Source: Rhodococcus sp. KRD197 (GTDB lineage Bacteria; Actinomycetota; Actinomycetes; Mycobacteriales; Mycobacteriaceae). From it: 64,000 nucleotides of DNA. Shown here one piece after another: positions 28,739-38,097 of the stretch. Within the stretch, counting starts at the first letter, position 1. Each line of letters opens with the position of its first letter. A model generated the notes under the pieces. That model searched no databases. It had not been told where the DNA came from and worked only from the letters and a program-made list of their open reading frames with translations. A program made the position numbers and the translations under genes. The stretch lies in contig NZ_JABFAO010000011.1 in assembly GCF_017168235.1 (NCBI RefSeq), forward strand, positions 369,513-433,512, read 5' to 3'.

Positions 28739-29482
28739 GTGCTGATTCTCCTACCCCCGTCTGAAACCAAGTCCGGTGGCGGCGACGGAGTTCCTCTCGA
28801 TCTTGCCGCCCTGTCGCTGCCCGAGCTGACGCCGCTCCGCCGCAAGCTGGTCGACGCACTCGTCGAACTCGCCGACGACGCCCCCGCATCGAGTGCGGCA
28901 CTCGGGCTCGGCCCGACCCAGGCGGACGAGATCGAACGCAACGCGTCACTGTGGACATCTGCGACGACGCCCGCACTCGATCGCTACACCGGTGTGCTCT
29001 ACGACGCCCTCGATGCGCGCTCGTTCACGAAGGCCGGCCGCGCACGTGCGGCCGACCGCCTGTGGATCGGCTCCGCCCTGTTCGGCGCGGTCCGAGCCAT
29101 CGACCCGCTCCCTTACTACCGTCTCTCCGGCGGCTCCAGACTCCCCGGCTTCGGTACGTTGCGCGCGCACTGGACGCCCGAGCTCACCGATGCGTTGGTC
29201 GCTGAGGCCGACAGCCTCGTCGTGGACCTCCGGTCCGGTATCTACCAGCAGCTCGGCCCCGTGCCAGGTGCGATCACAGCCACAGTGCTGACCGAGAAGC
29301 CCGACGGAACCCGGTCGGTGGTGAGCCACTTCAACAAGCACCACAAGGGGCTGTTGGCAAGAGCTCTCACGCTCACCACAGCCGAACCGAAGGACGTCAA
29401 AGCCGTGGCCAGGGTCGCGGCGAAGGCTGGGCTGAAAGTGGAGATCGCCTCACCCGTCGAACTGGTCGTGATCACGCGATGA
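28739..29482 (+). CDS. yaaA: YaaA family peroxide-stress protein (DUF328)
   Basis: A 247-residue protein with the family start LILLPPSETKSGGGDG, the PYYRLSGGSRLPGFGTLRAHWTPEL centre and HFNKHHKGLLARAL near the end. In E. coli YaaA lowers free iron during peroxide stress and binds DNA with a helix-hairpin-helix. GTG 28739 is the start. Its TGA overlaps the ATG of the next gene, so the two are coupled. Confidence 0.92.
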   Translation: MLILLPPSETKSGGGDGVPLDLAALSLPELTPLRRKLVDALVELADDAPASSAALGLGPTQADEIERNASLWTSATTPALDRYTGVLYDALDARSFTKAGRARAADRLWIGSALFGAVRAIDPLPYYRLSGGSRLPGFGTLRAHWTPELTDALVAEADSLVVDLRSGIYQQLGPVPGAITATVLTEKPDGTRSVVSHFNKHHKGLLARALTLTTAEPKDVKAVARVAAKAGLKVEIASPVELVVITR

Positions 29483-30705
29483 ACCCCGTTCCTGGACTGC
29501 TCCGCGCCGGAGCCGACGCCTCGTTCGGTCGCGGCAAAGACCTGCGCATCGTCGACGATGTCTCCGACCAGCTCATCGCGATGGAGAACTCCGACGCGCT
29601 GGGGCTGGGATCGGTCGCCCTGACGAACATGATCGAGACGATGTACGAGGCCGGGTGGCAACCCCTGGACCTACTCCACATCGTTCGGCGGCAACAGAGT
29701 GTCGCGGTGTCCTCGCTGGCGGCGGCCGCCATCCTGCATCAGTCGGACCTGTCGAACGCGGACCAGCGCGCACCCGAGAGCTGGGTGGCGCAGCTGTCGG
29801 AGATCTGTGCCGTCTATCCGCAAGCGGCCGCGCGTGTGGAGGCCTCCCCGAGTTTTCTCGCCGCTGTACTGCGGTCGAGCGGCACTGCGGACTACATCGC
29901 CCAGAGCGATCTGTGGCAGTCCGTTCTCGCACTTTTGGGTCAATGGCAGACCCTTCCTCGTTGGCCTCGGATCGGTCCACTGCCGTCACAATGGCCGAAG
30001 AAGCGCCCACCGACCGCTGCGCGATCGACGAGAAGTTCGGATGCACCGAGCGAGAAGGTACTGGGCAGGATTCGCGGCTTGCTGGCGAAGGCCGACGCCA
30101 CCGACTTCGAGGAGGAGGCCGAGACACTCACCGCGAAAGCGCAGGAGTTGATGACGCGTTACTCCATAGATTCCCTGCTGCTGACCGAGGGCAATGTCGA
30201 GGTCGTCAGCGTTCGCGTTCACATCGACAACCCGCATGCTCCACCCAAAGCTCAGTTGTTGCACGGTGTCGGCGCCGTCAACCGTGTGAAGTCGATCTGG
30301 GATCCGACGTTCGCCGTCGCCACGCTCGTCGGCACCCCGGTCGACGTCGAGCAGACGGAAATTCTGTTCACATCGTTACTCATCCAGGCCACGAGAGCGC
30401 TATCGCATTCGCCCAAGGCCAAGCGTCGCAAAGGGTCGGCGTCAGCGGCGTTCGGCAAGGCGTTTCTGTATGCGTACGCGGTGCGGATCGGCGAGCGGCT
30501 CGCCGAGGTCGACGCGCGCACACTCGAGGAAGCATCCGAGCAGTCGAGTGACCTGCTCCCGATGCTCGCGGCCCAGTCCGTCGCTGTCGACGAAGAATTC
30601 GAGCGACTCTTTCCCAGCACCCGGCCGATGCGTGGTCCGCGGCTCGACGCCGAGGGCTGGCATTCGGGCCAGGCCGCAGCCGACGAGGCAGATCTATCGC
30701 GCTAG
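29479..30705 (+). CDS. DUF2786 domain protein
   Basis: A 408-residue protein. The N-terminal 150 residues are helical and match nothing I know; a low-complexity basic linker (KKRPPTAARSTRSSD) leads to the DUF2786 domain near residue 195 (RIRGLLAKADATDFEEEAETLTAKAQELMTRYSID), followed by a mixed domain containing THSPK-like KAKRRKGSASAAFGKAFLYAYA. DUF2786 proteins are widespread in actinobacteria with no assigned function. The ATG overlaps the yaaA stop (ATGA), which hints at a shared stress role; this is inference. Confidence 0.75.
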   Translation: MNPVPGLLRAGADASFGRGKDLRIVDDVSDQLIAMENSDALGLGSVALTNMIETMYEAGWQPLDLLHIVRRQQSVAVSSLAAAAILHQSDLSNADQRAPESWVAQLSEICAVYPQAAARVEASPSFLAAVLRSSGTADYIAQSDLWQSVLALLGQWQTLPRWPRIGPLPSQWPKKRPPTAARSTRSSDAPSEKVLGRIRGLLAKADATDFEEEAETLTAKAQELMTRYSIDSLLLTEGNVEVVSVRVHIDNPHAPPKAQLLHGVGAVNRVKSIWDPTFAVATLVGTPVDVEQTEILFTSLLIQATRALSHSPKAKRRKGSASAAFGKAFLYAYAVRIGERLAEVDARTLEEASEQSSDLLPMLAAQSVAVDEEFERLFPSTRPMRGPRLDAEGWHSGQAAADEADLSR

Positions 30706-30716
30706 TCGGCGATCGA

Positions 30717-32219
30717 TCAAACCGACTGCACGTCCTCCTGCGCGGCCTGGGCCTGGGCCACCTGCTGTGGGGTGAATCGGATGAAGAATGCGGCGAGTCC
30801 GGCGACAAGGGCGAACATCGCGCAACAGAACAGCGCGAACATGTATCCGGAACTGAGGGCGCCCAGTTGGGCGTCGTTCATGAGGTTGGCGGGTCCGGCG
30901 ATGCCCCCGAGTGAAAGCGTGCGCGAGGTGGCGAGTGCACCGACCACTGCGAGCGCAACCGGCCCACCCAACGTCTGAGCCACCAGCGCGATGGCGGTGA
31001 GAGGCCCGATCTCGGTGGCGGGTACCCCGGCGATGGCGCACAGCGGTAGCGGTATCGACGCCATGCCGACGCCGAACCCGATACCGATGACCGGGAAGAA
31101 GATGCCGGGGAAGTACGACGAATCCGCGTTCATCGTCAGTACCGAGAACAGCAGCCAGCCGACCATGATCGCGGCGCCGGTCATCACGAGCCAGCGCGGT
31201 TGAATTCGCACCACCAGCTTGGAAGTGATGAATGCCGCTGCGCCGAGACCGAAGGCGAAGGGCACGAACGCGAGACCTGCACTGAGTGGGCTGTAGCCGA
31301 GAATGTCTTGCACGAACAGGGCGACGAACGCGGCCAGAGAGAACATCACGCCACCGGCGAAGAAGATGGCCACGAATGTCGCCACACGATCCTTGTCGGC
31401 GAACAACGAGAACGGAAGCAACGGGTTTTCGGCCCTGCGCTCTACGGCCAGGAACAGTCCCAGCAAGACCAGCCCTGCGACGAGCGAACCGACGACTACG
31501 GGGCTGAGCCAACCCAGTTCTGTCCCCTCACTCAACGCCAGGACGACACCGGTACATCCCAGCGTGCCGAGTACGGCGCCCGGGAAGTCGAGCGGGAGGC
31601 GCACCCCGGCGGTCTCCTTGAGTGACACCACCGCAAGAACGACGATGATCGCACCGATCGGAACGTTGATGAGAAAGATCCAGCGCCAGGACACCTGAGT
31701 CAATGCGCCGCCAAGTATCAATCCGGCGATGGAACCGACTCCGGTCATCGCGGCATAGATGGCGATCGCCTGGTTGCGGACGGGCCCCGGCGCGAACGTG
31801 GTGGCCACGAGCGCGAACGCGGTCGGTGAGGCGATCGCCGCCCCCACTCCCTGCAGGGCACGTGCACCGACCAGGGTCGCCTCGTTGAACGCCAACCCGC
31901 ACAGCAGCGATGCGAGCGTGAAGACGATCACGCCGGTGAGGAACATCTTCTTGCGTCCGAACGCGTCACCCAACCGCCCACCGAGGAGCATGAGACCGCC
32001 GAATGCGAGGGCGTACGACGTCAGCACCCAGTTGCGACCAGCATCACTGAGACCGAGATCGGCTTGCAGAGGTGCGAGCGCGAGATTGGCGACGGTGCCG
32101 TCGAGAACCACCATGAGCTGAAGTCCGCTCAGCACGATAATGGCGAGACCGAATGCCCTGGTCATTACCGGGTAGACGATCTGCGTTTCGCGCGCTGCGG
32201 GCTGGGAGTGGTCAGGCAT
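30717..32219 (-). CDS. efpA: MFS multidrug exporter, EfpA-like (DHA2 family)
   Basis: A 500-residue, 14-helix proton-driven exporter. Marker segments: MVVLDGTVANLALAPLQADLGLSDAGRNWVLTSYALAFGG, LLGGRLGDAFGRKK (MFS motif A), VGARALQGVGAAIASPTAF and a final FIRFTPQQVAQAQAAQ. These match M. tuberculosis EfpA closely, and it also sits between proS and cysG as EfpA does (Rv2846c), so I use that name. It lacks the 40-residue N-terminal extension of the mycobacterial protein. Substrate range unknown. Confidence 0.85.
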   Translation of the reverse strand: MPDHSQPAARETQIVYPVMTRAFGLAIIVLSGLQLMVVLDGTVANLALAPLQADLGLSDAGRNWVLTSYALAFGGLMLLGGRLGDAFGRKKMFLTGVIVFTLASLLCGLAFNEATLVGARALQGVGAAIASPTAFALVATTFAPGPVRNQAIAIYAAMTGVGSIAGLILGGALTQVSWRWIFLINVPIGAIIVVLAVVSLKETAGVRLPLDFPGAVLGTLGCTGVVLALSEGTELGWLSPVVVGSLVAGLVLLGLFLAVERRAENPLLPFSLFADKDRVATFVAIFFAGGVMFSLAAFVALFVQDILGYSPLSAGLAFVPFAFGLGAAAFITSKLVVRIQPRWLVMTGAAIMVGWLLFSVLTMNADSSYFPGIFFPVIGIGFGVGMASIPLPLCAIAGVPATEIGPLTAIALVAQTLGGPVALAVVGALATSRTLSLGGIAGPANLMNDAQLGALSSGYMFALFCCAMFALVAGLAAFFIRFTPQQVAQAQAAQEDVQSV

Positions 32220-32230
32220 GGAAGTTCACG

Positions 32231-33463
32231 TTACCGAGAGTCCACCGAAAAACCAGCAACGGTCCCGATGACGACGATGGCAGGCGGCCTGATGCCCTCG
32301 TCCTTGACCTTGCGCGCAACCGTCGTCAGATCCGCGCGTACCTCACGTTGGGTACGCATCGTCCCTTCCTGAACGACGAGCACCGGCGTCGTCGCGGGGC
32401 GGCCACCGTCTATGAGTACCTTCGCAAATTTTTCGATGCGTTCGACCGCCATCAGCAGCACAATTGTCCCCTTGAGCTTGGCGAGCGCGTTCCAGTCGAC
32501 CAGCGAATCGGGATGATCGGGCGCGACGTGGCCGGAGACGACGACGAACTCGTGCGTGACGCCGCGGTGCGTGACCGGCACACCCGCCGCGGACGGCACC
32601 GAGATGGCGCTGGTGATTCCGGGAACCACCGTCACCGGGATTCCGGCGGCGGTGAGCGCCTCGAGCTCCTCGTAACCGCGCCCGAACACGTAGGGGTCGC
32701 CACCTTTGAGTCGCACGACGAATTTGCCCGCTCTCGCCCCGTCGACGAGTGCCTGGTTGATCGCTTCTTGCGCCATCGCGCGACCGTACGGAATTTTCGA
32801 TGCGTCGATGACCTGGACGTGCGGCCCGAGCTCGGCGAGCAGTTCCGGTGGCGCAAGCCTGTCGGTCACCACGACGTCCGCGTATGCCAGCATCCGACGT
32901 CCGCGCACCGTGATCAGGTCGGGGTCGCCGGGCCCTCCACCCACCAGAGCCACCCCGGTCAACGGCGCGTGCGCGGAATCGGTGATCACGCCCGACTGCA
33001 GCGCTTCGAGGACCGCGTTACGTACGGCCGCCGAACGTCGGTGCGCTCCCCCGGCGAGGACGCCGAGCGTCAGACCGTCGTATTCTGCGGACGCAGGGGT
33101 GACGGCTGTGCCGTCGCGGGCGATATCTGCACGAACGCAGAAGATCCTGGATTCTTCGGCCTCGGCGACGATGGCGGCGTTCGTGTCGGCCTCGTCGGTG
33201 CAGGCGATGGCGTACCACGCATCGTCGATGTCCCCGGGGGCATAATCCCGCAGTTCCATCGTCACCTGCCCGGCTGTGGCCATCGCTTCGACGGCCGGTG
33301 TCGCCTCGCGCGTGATGACGTGCACCAGCGCTCCCGACGAGATCAGCAAGGGAAGTCGGCGCTGCGCGACGGTCCCGCCACCGACCACCACCACACGCCT
33401 GCCCGAGAGATTCAGGCCGACGAGGTAGGGCGATTCAGTCGCATCGGTTTCAGTCTCATGCAC
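32231..33463 (-). CDS. cysG: Siroheme synthase-type fusion: precorrin-2 dehydrogenase + uroporphyrinogen-III methyltransferase
   Basis: A 410-residue protein with two domains. The N-terminal NAD-binding domain (SGRRVVVVGGGTVAQRRLPLL) oxidises precorrin-2 and may insert iron; the C-terminal SUMT domain (GPGDPDLITVRGRRML, RLKGGDPYVFGRGYEEL, PGITSAISVPSAAGVP) methylates uroporphyrinogen III with SAM. The products feed siroheme (for nitrite/sulfite reductases) and the cobalamin route. GTG 33463 starts 11 bases after the ABC-F stop; an upstream extension to 33508 would overlap that gene. Corresponds in place to Rv2847c. Confidence 0.93.
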   Translation of the reverse strand: MHETETDATESPYLVGLNLSGRRVVVVGGGTVAQRRLPLLISSGALVHVITREATPAVEAMATAGQVTMELRDYAPGDIDDAWYAIACTDEADTNAAIVAEAEESRIFCVRADIARDGTAVTPASAEYDGLTLGVLAGGAHRRSAAVRNAVLEALQSGVITDSAHAPLTGVALVGGGPGDPDLITVRGRRMLAYADVVVTDRLAPPELLAELGPHVQVIDASKIPYGRAMAQEAINQALVDGARAGKFVVRLKGGDPYVFGRGYEELEALTAAGIPVTVVPGITSAISVPSAAGVPVTHRGVTHEFVVVSGHVAPDHPDSLVDWNALAKLKGTIVLLMAVERIEKFAKVLIDGGRPATTPVLVVQEGTMRTQREVRADLTTVARKVKDEGIRPPAIVVIGTVAGFSVDSR

Positions 33464-33474
33464 GGTAGGAAACG

Positions 33475-35157
33475 CTACCGTGAACGCTGCACGCGCGTTT
33501 CGTCCCATACGGGCTCGTTCGATTCGTACACCCGGCCATCCGACCCGAAGACGAGAAATCGGTCGAAACTGCGGGCGAACCAGCGATCGTGAGTGACTGC
33601 AATCACGGTCCCTTCGAACGCGGCGATCGCGTCCTGCAGTGCATCGGCCGACAGCAAGTCCAGGTTGTCGGTCGGTTCGTCGAGCAGGAGAATTGTCGCT
33701 CCGGACAGTTCGAGCAGCAGGATCTGAACGCGCGCCTGCTGACCCCCTGACAGGTTGTCGTAGAGCTGCTCGGCGGCGAGGGCGAGTCCATACCGATCGA
33801 GGGCACGGCTGGCTGCCTCACGGCCCATCCCGTCGCGGTGCTCGTTTCCGAGATGCAGGATGTCGAGCAGGTTGTTCCCCGTCAGATCCGGTCGGGTGTG
33901 GGTTTGAGCGAAGAGACCGGGCCGAACTCTGGCACCGAGTACTGCCTGGCCGGTATGTGGAACCGGCTCGAGCTCCAGCTCCTGCACCGGTTCGTGCTCC
34001 CGCTCGGGATCCGTGCCGCCGGCGGCGAGTAGGCGCAGGAAGTGCGATTTGCCGGAGCCGTTGGATCCGAGCACGGCGACCCTGTCGCCGAACCAGACCT
34101 CGGTGTCGAACGGCTTCATCAGACCGGTCAGCTCGAGGCCTGTGCAGACAAGCGCTCGTTTGGCCGTACGACCGCCGTGCAACCGGACGGTCACTTTCTG
34201 TTTCACCGGGACGGCCTCGGGTGGTCCCGCGTCCTCGAATCGAGCGAGTCGAGTCTGAGCAGCGTGATAGCGGGCCGCGACACCGTCGTTGAACTTCGCT
34301 TTCTCCCGGAGGCGGAGCACGAGCGCACGCAGTTTCACCCGCTCCTCGTCCCACCGACGACGTAGTTCGTCGAGCCGAGCGTTGCGGTCCTCGCGAGCGT
34401 CGTAATAGGTGCCGAATCCCCCACCGTGCACCCACGATGTCGCACCGTTGATGCCGGGTTCGAGGGTGACGATGCGCGTCGCCGCGGCGGCGATGAGCTC
34501 GCGGTCGTGACTGATGAACAGCACGGACTTGTCGGATTCGCGGATGGTTCTCTCGAGCCACCGTTTCCCGGGTACATCGAGGTAGTTGTCGGGTTCGTCG
34601 AGCAACAGCAGCTGGTCCGAGCCGGTGAACAATGCCTCCAGCACCAATCGCTTCTGCTCGCCGCCGCTCAACGTCGACGCCGCTCGCCACTTTGCTCTGT
34701 CGAACGGCATACCGAGTGCGGCCGTGGTGACCTTGTCCCAGAACGGTTCCAGGTCGTACCCACCGATGTCGCCCCAATCCGACAGCGCAGCAGCATATTT
34801 CATCTGCGTCTTCTCGTCGTCGGCCTCGATCATCGCATTCTCGGCGTCGTCGAGGGCTTTCGCTGCCGACCGCACGGCCGGCGATGCAACCGACAGCAGC
34901 AAGTCGAGAACCGTCGAATCATCCCTCAGTTGGCCTACGAACTGACGCATCACACCGAGTGAACCGGATCGAGTGACGGCCCCGTCGTCCGGTTCGATGT
35001 CTCCGGCAACGATGCGCGTGAGCGTGGTCTTTCCAGTTCCATTGGGTCCGATGAGCGCCGCCTTTGCGCCGTCACCGACACGAAACCCCACTCCGCTGAG
35101 CAGTTGCCGCCCATCGGGAAGGAAGTAATCGATGTCGGTCAGTTCGAGGTGCGCCAC
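33475..35157 (-). CDS. ABC-F family ATPase
   Basis: A 560-residue soluble protein with two ABC domains and no membrane segment. Walker A motifs are GPNGTGKTT (N-half) and GSNGSGKSH (C-half, with His instead of Thr/Ser after GKS); signatures are LSGGEQKRL and LSGGQQARVQ; Walker B stretches are LLLDEPDNYLD and LLDEPTDNLD. Such proteins act on ribosomes (translation rescue or antibiotic protection). GTG 35157 starts at VAHLELTDIDYF; TTG 35166 would add three residues. The exact subgroup and any resistance role cannot be told. Confidence 0.9.
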   Translation of the reverse strand: MAHLELTDIDYFLPDGRQLLSGVGFRVGDGAKAALIGPNGTGKTTLTRIVAGDIEPDDGAVTRSGSLGVMRQFVGQLRDDSTVLDLLLSVASPAVRSAAKALDDAENAMIEADDEKTQMKYAAALSDWGDIGGYDLEPFWDKVTTAALGMPFDRAKWRAASTLSGGEQKRLVLEALFTGSDQLLLLDEPDNYLDVPGKRWLERTIRESDKSVLFISHDRELIAAAATRIVTLEPGINGATSWVHGGGFGTYYDAREDRNARLDELRRRWDEERVKLRALVLRLREKAKFNDGVAARYHAAQTRLARFEDAGPPEAVPVKQKVTVRLHGGRTAKRALVCTGLELTGLMKPFDTEVWFGDRVAVLGSNGSGKSHFLRLLAAGGTDPEREHEPVQELELEPVPHTGQAVLGARVRPGLFAQTHTRPDLTGNNLLDILHLGNEHRDGMGREAASRALDRYGLALAAEQLYDNLSGGQQARVQILLLELSGATILLLDEPTDNLDLLSADALQDAIAAFEGTVIAVTHDRWFARSFDRFLVFGSDGRVYESNEPVWDETRVQRSR

Positions 35158-35175
35158 ACCGACCAACTATGTCAG

Positions 35176-36837
35176 TCAGGTCAATCGCATTTCGCACGTG
35201 GTCGTGAGTGTCTGTACTCCAGCGGCGTTCACGAACGCATGCTCGACCCGAAGCGCCGCAGAATCACGGTCGGTGGTGAGCAGCATGACGCCGTTGTCGA
35301 ACCACGGACCTGCCTCGGTTTTCCAGGACATCTCGGTCGGTGCGACGTTCGCCGAACGAGCCAGCGCGGCCATCGCGCGCGCCATCGGTCTCTTGATCGC
35401 GAGTCGGTTGACCGCCCTGATGGGTAGTTCGAGGGGATTTCGGAACGGTGACATCGTCAACTGGTAGGTAGCGGGCACATCGCCACCGACTCCGAACTCC
35501 GCCCGTGCAACGTAGGAGCAGTGAACATCACCGGAAAGCCACAGGATGCTCGCGGGAGCATCCTCGCCGCGCGCGAGCTCACGAGTGAGCGTCGCCATGT
35601 CGGCGAACGAATTTCCGAACGCAGCCCAATGCTCGAGGTCCAGGTCGATCCGCAACTTCTCCCCCACCCGAGCGGCCGCTCTACCCCAACTTCCCTGTGC
35701 CACCGCCTCGTTCCACTGTTCGAGATGATGCAGCGCGGGCAGCATCAGGTAAGGCAACGACGACCCGAACAGCAGGTGCTTCGGTGACGCCTCGAGAGCG
35801 CGTTCTCGCACCCAGGCCCATTCCCTGGCATCGACCATGGCTCGGTTGTTCGGATCCAGGTTCCGCGCGCATCGAGAGTCGATCATGATCAGCCGGGTGT
35901 CGCCGAAGTCGCGGTAGAAACTCCACCGGCCGGTGGAGGGCTCGGCATCGATTCGAAGGGAGAACGAGGCGAGCACCTGTTCACGTTCGGTGTCCGAGGC
36001 CGCCGATCGCACGGCCGCGTACAACTCGTCCTCGACGAGCTCGGCGGGCGAAAGGTTGCCCAGGTGCTGGTAGACCCAGTACGAGGTGAACGCGCCGACG
36101 ACGCGGTCTTTCCACCAGGACCTCGTTTCGATGTCCGCTCGCCAGGACGCCGAACTGTTCCAGTCGTCGCGGAGATCATGATCGTCGAGAATCATGCACG
36201 AGGGCACGCTCGCCAGGAGTTTTCTCACCGGCTCGGCGCCCCACGACTCGTGATAGAGCCACGAGTACTCCTCGAAGTCGCAGATCTCGTCCTCTGCATC
36301 GGTTCCGCGGACACTGTCGGGGCCATGCCCCGCCCCGCGGCGTGCACGAAGGCGCTCGAGGATCTCCGGAGACGGATCATCGGCATAGACCTGATCGCCC
36401 AGGAGAAGCAACGCTTGTGGCCATCGGCTGGAATCCTGCGTCGCCATCCGATTGCCCAGGCCGGCCAGTGCGTCGGCGCCGATGCGCTGCAGCGATTGGT
36501 CGCTGTAGTTGTCACCGCGTCGACAGGACCCGAAGGCGAGGGTGACCGGTCCGTCGGGGTCGACGGTGTGGATCGATGCCGTCTCCGGAGGCTTCGGCCA
36601 GACATTCGCGCCGTCGAACGTGACCTCGTAATCGAGTGCGGTGTTCTGAGGCAAGCCGGTCAGCGCGACCAGCGCATAGTGGTGACCGTGAATTCCCCAG
36701 GTCTTGGCCTCGCCGGCAACACCGATGTCGGTGCGAACCCGGACCGTTCCCGGTGCATCGAACTCGAACCAGAAACTCGCGTCGTGCGCACCGACGTAGC
36801 GAACCAGCGGACCCAGCACGAGGGGTGAGGACGTCAT
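35176..36837 (-). CDS. PhoD-like alkaline phosphatase/phosphodiesterase family protein
   Basis: A 553-residue protein of the PhoD-like metallophosphatase family. Seen: an N-terminal Ig-like part (TVRVRTDIGV), GSCRRGDNYSDQ, LLLGDQVYADDP, FEEYSWLYHESW, CMILDDHDLRDDW and IDSRCARN, which carry the metal-binding residues. No signal peptide is evident, unlike classical PhoD, so it may act in the cytoplasm or on intracellular phosphoesters. Separated from the ABC-F start by 18 bases on the same strand. Confidence 0.85.
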   Translation of the reverse strand: MTSSPLVLGPLVRYVGAHDASFWFEFDAPGTVRVRTDIGVAGEAKTWGIHGHHYALVALTGLPQNTALDYEVTFDGANVWPKPPETASIHTVDPDGPVTLAFGSCRRGDNYSDQSLQRIGADALAGLGNRMATQDSSRWPQALLLLGDQVYADDPSPEILERLRARRGAGHGPDSVRGTDAEDEICDFEEYSWLYHESWGAEPVRKLLASVPSCMILDDHDLRDDWNSSASWRADIETRSWWKDRVVGAFTSYWVYQHLGNLSPAELVEDELYAAVRSAASDTEREQVLASFSLRIDAEPSTGRWSFYRDFGDTRLIMIDSRCARNLDPNNRAMVDAREWAWVRERALEASPKHLLFGSSLPYLMLPALHHLEQWNEAVAQGSWGRAAARVGEKLRIDLDLEHWAAFGNSFADMATLTRELARGEDAPASILWLSGDVHCSYVARAEFGVGGDVPATYQLTMSPFRNPLELPIRAVNRLAIKRPMARAMAALARSANVAPTEMSWKTEAGPWFDNGVMLLTTDRDSAALRVEHAFVNAAGVQTLTTTCEMRLT

Positions 36838-36856
36838 TGTTCACACAGTGCCCCTA

Positions 36857-37708
36857 CTACGACCTCTGCGCCAGCTTCTCCGCCAGACGCTCGAGGTACG
36901 CATGAACCTCGGCATCGGACTTGTCCGGAATGCCGTACAGCACCTCGGTGACCCCGAGCTCACGCCATCGGTCGAGTCTTTCCGCTTTCGGTGCGGCGTC
37001 GAGGACGACTATTTCCGGCTGCCCCGCTCGCCCGGCATCACTCCACAGTGCGCGCAGGCGCAGCACAGATTCCGCGATGTCCTTCTCCCCCGGTGTGGTC
37101 ATCCACCCGTCCGCACTACGTACGATCCACGCGAGGTTCTTGTCGGTCCCGGCAGCACCGACGATGATCGGAATCGACTTGCCCTGAGCAGGTTTGGGCC
37201 AGGCCCAGCTGGGACGAAAGTTCACGAACTCGCCTTCGTAGTGCGCCTCGGTGTCCGACCACAGGCTGCGCATCGCCTCCAGATATTCGCGGAGCATGGT
37301 GCGGCGGCGCCCGAGCGGCACTCCGTGATCGGCGAGCTCGTCGGTGTTCCAACCGAATCCGACGCCGAGACGCACGCGCCCACCGCTGAGATGATCGAGT
37401 GAGGCGATGGTCTTGGCCAACGCTATCGGGTCGTGCTCGACCGGGATCGCCACGGCGGTACCAAGACCGATGCGGGAGGTCACCGCTGCGGCCATGGACA
37501 GCGACACCCATGGATCGAGCGTCCTCGCATACCGGTCGTCGGGTAGTGAGGTGTCACCGGTTCGTGGATGCGCAGCCTCTCGTTCGATCGGCATGTGGGT
37601 GTGCTCGGGCACGTAGAACGAGTCGAAGCCGTGACGCTCCGCTGCGGCGGCCGCCGCAGCGGGGGTGAGGCCGCGATCGGAGGTGAACAAGACCAATCCG
37701 TAGCGCAT
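36857..37708 (-). CDS. LLM-class F420-dependent oxidoreductase (Rv0953c-like)
   Basis: A 283-residue TIM-barrel flavin/F420-dependent oxidoreductase of the TIGR03619 type. Supporting blocks: RHGFDSFYVPEHTHMP near residue 30, RIGLGTAVAIPVEHDPIALAKTIASLDHLSGGRVRLGVGFGWNTDELADHG and the YEGEFVNFRPSWAWPKPAQ stretch. The exact substrate is unknown. A KstR-type palindrome lies 7 bases before the ATG, and from memory the similar M. tuberculosis gene Rv0953c is in the KstR (cholesterol) regulon, so a role in sterol side-chain or ring breakdown is a reasoned guess. No ribosome binding site, consistent with a leaderless mRNA. Confidence 0.85.
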   Translation of the reverse strand: MRYGLVLFTSDRGLTPAAAAAAAERHGFDSFYVPEHTHMPIEREAAHPRTGDTSLPDDRYARTLDPWVSLSMAAAVTSRIGLGTAVAIPVEHDPIALAKTIASLDHLSGGRVRLGVGFGWNTDELADHGVPLGRRRTMLREYLEAMRSLWSDTEAHYEGEFVNFRPSWAWPKPAQGKSIPIIVGAAGTDKNLAWIVRSADGWMTTPGEKDIAESVLRLRALWSDAGRAGQPEIVVLDAAPKAERLDRWRELGVTEVLYGIPDKSDAEVHAYLERLAEKLAQRS

Positions 37709-37715
37709 GAGACAT

Positions 37716-37729
37716 TAGAACGTGTTCTA
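37716..37729. promoter_or_regulatory. KstR-type operator
   Basis: The 14-base palindrome TAGAACGTGTTCTA (TAGAACACGTTCTA on the other strand) fits the published KstR consensus TnnAACnnGTTnnA at every fixed position. It lies 7 bases before the ATG of the LLM oxidoreductase gene and overlaps the stop codon of the upstream CobE-like gene. Confidence 0.75.
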
Positions 37730-38089
37730 GTCTGCTGTGCAAGCAACGGCGATCGTCACCGCTCGGCCGCCGACCTTCCCGAGCATGAGGCGGCCGCCCT
37801 TGCTCGCGAGCAACGCCGCCGCCTCGGCGACACTCGACGTTCCGGTGACCCCGCGAGCGAGCGCCGAGGGATTCGGCACCTCGACTCGGTCGAGACACTC
37901 GGCGGTCCACGCCGACCAGGGCACCCCCAGCGCGTCGGCGACGGGCCCGATCAACGCTTCCTTGCCGGCGAGAGTTGCCACCTCGACCACCACCCATTCG
38001 GGACGAACGACTCGCCGGACGAGTTCGAGGCAGTCGTCGACAGTTGCGGAGGACGTGGCCCCCAGACCGACGACGACCCGGTCGACCAT
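37727..38089 (-). CDS. cobE: CobE / CbiG C-terminal domain protein
   Basis: A 120-residue protein beginning MVDRVVVGLGATSSATVDD and ending KGGRLMLGKVGGRAVTIAVA, which matches the stand-alone C-terminal domain of CbiG, known as CobE. In the cobalamin pathway it assists ring contraction around precorrin-3B/4 in an ill-defined way. The ATG at 38089 lies 8 bases after the cobB stop, so it is the last gene of the B12 operon. Its stop overlaps the KstR-type box. Confidence 0.75.
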   Translation of the reverse strand: MVDRVVVGLGATSSATVDDCLELVRRVVRPEWVVVEVATLAGKEALIGPVADALGVPWSAWTAECLDRVEVPNPSALARGVTGTSSVAEAAALLASKGGRLMLGKVGGRAVTIAVACTAD

Positions 38090-38097
38090 CGGCCCGG

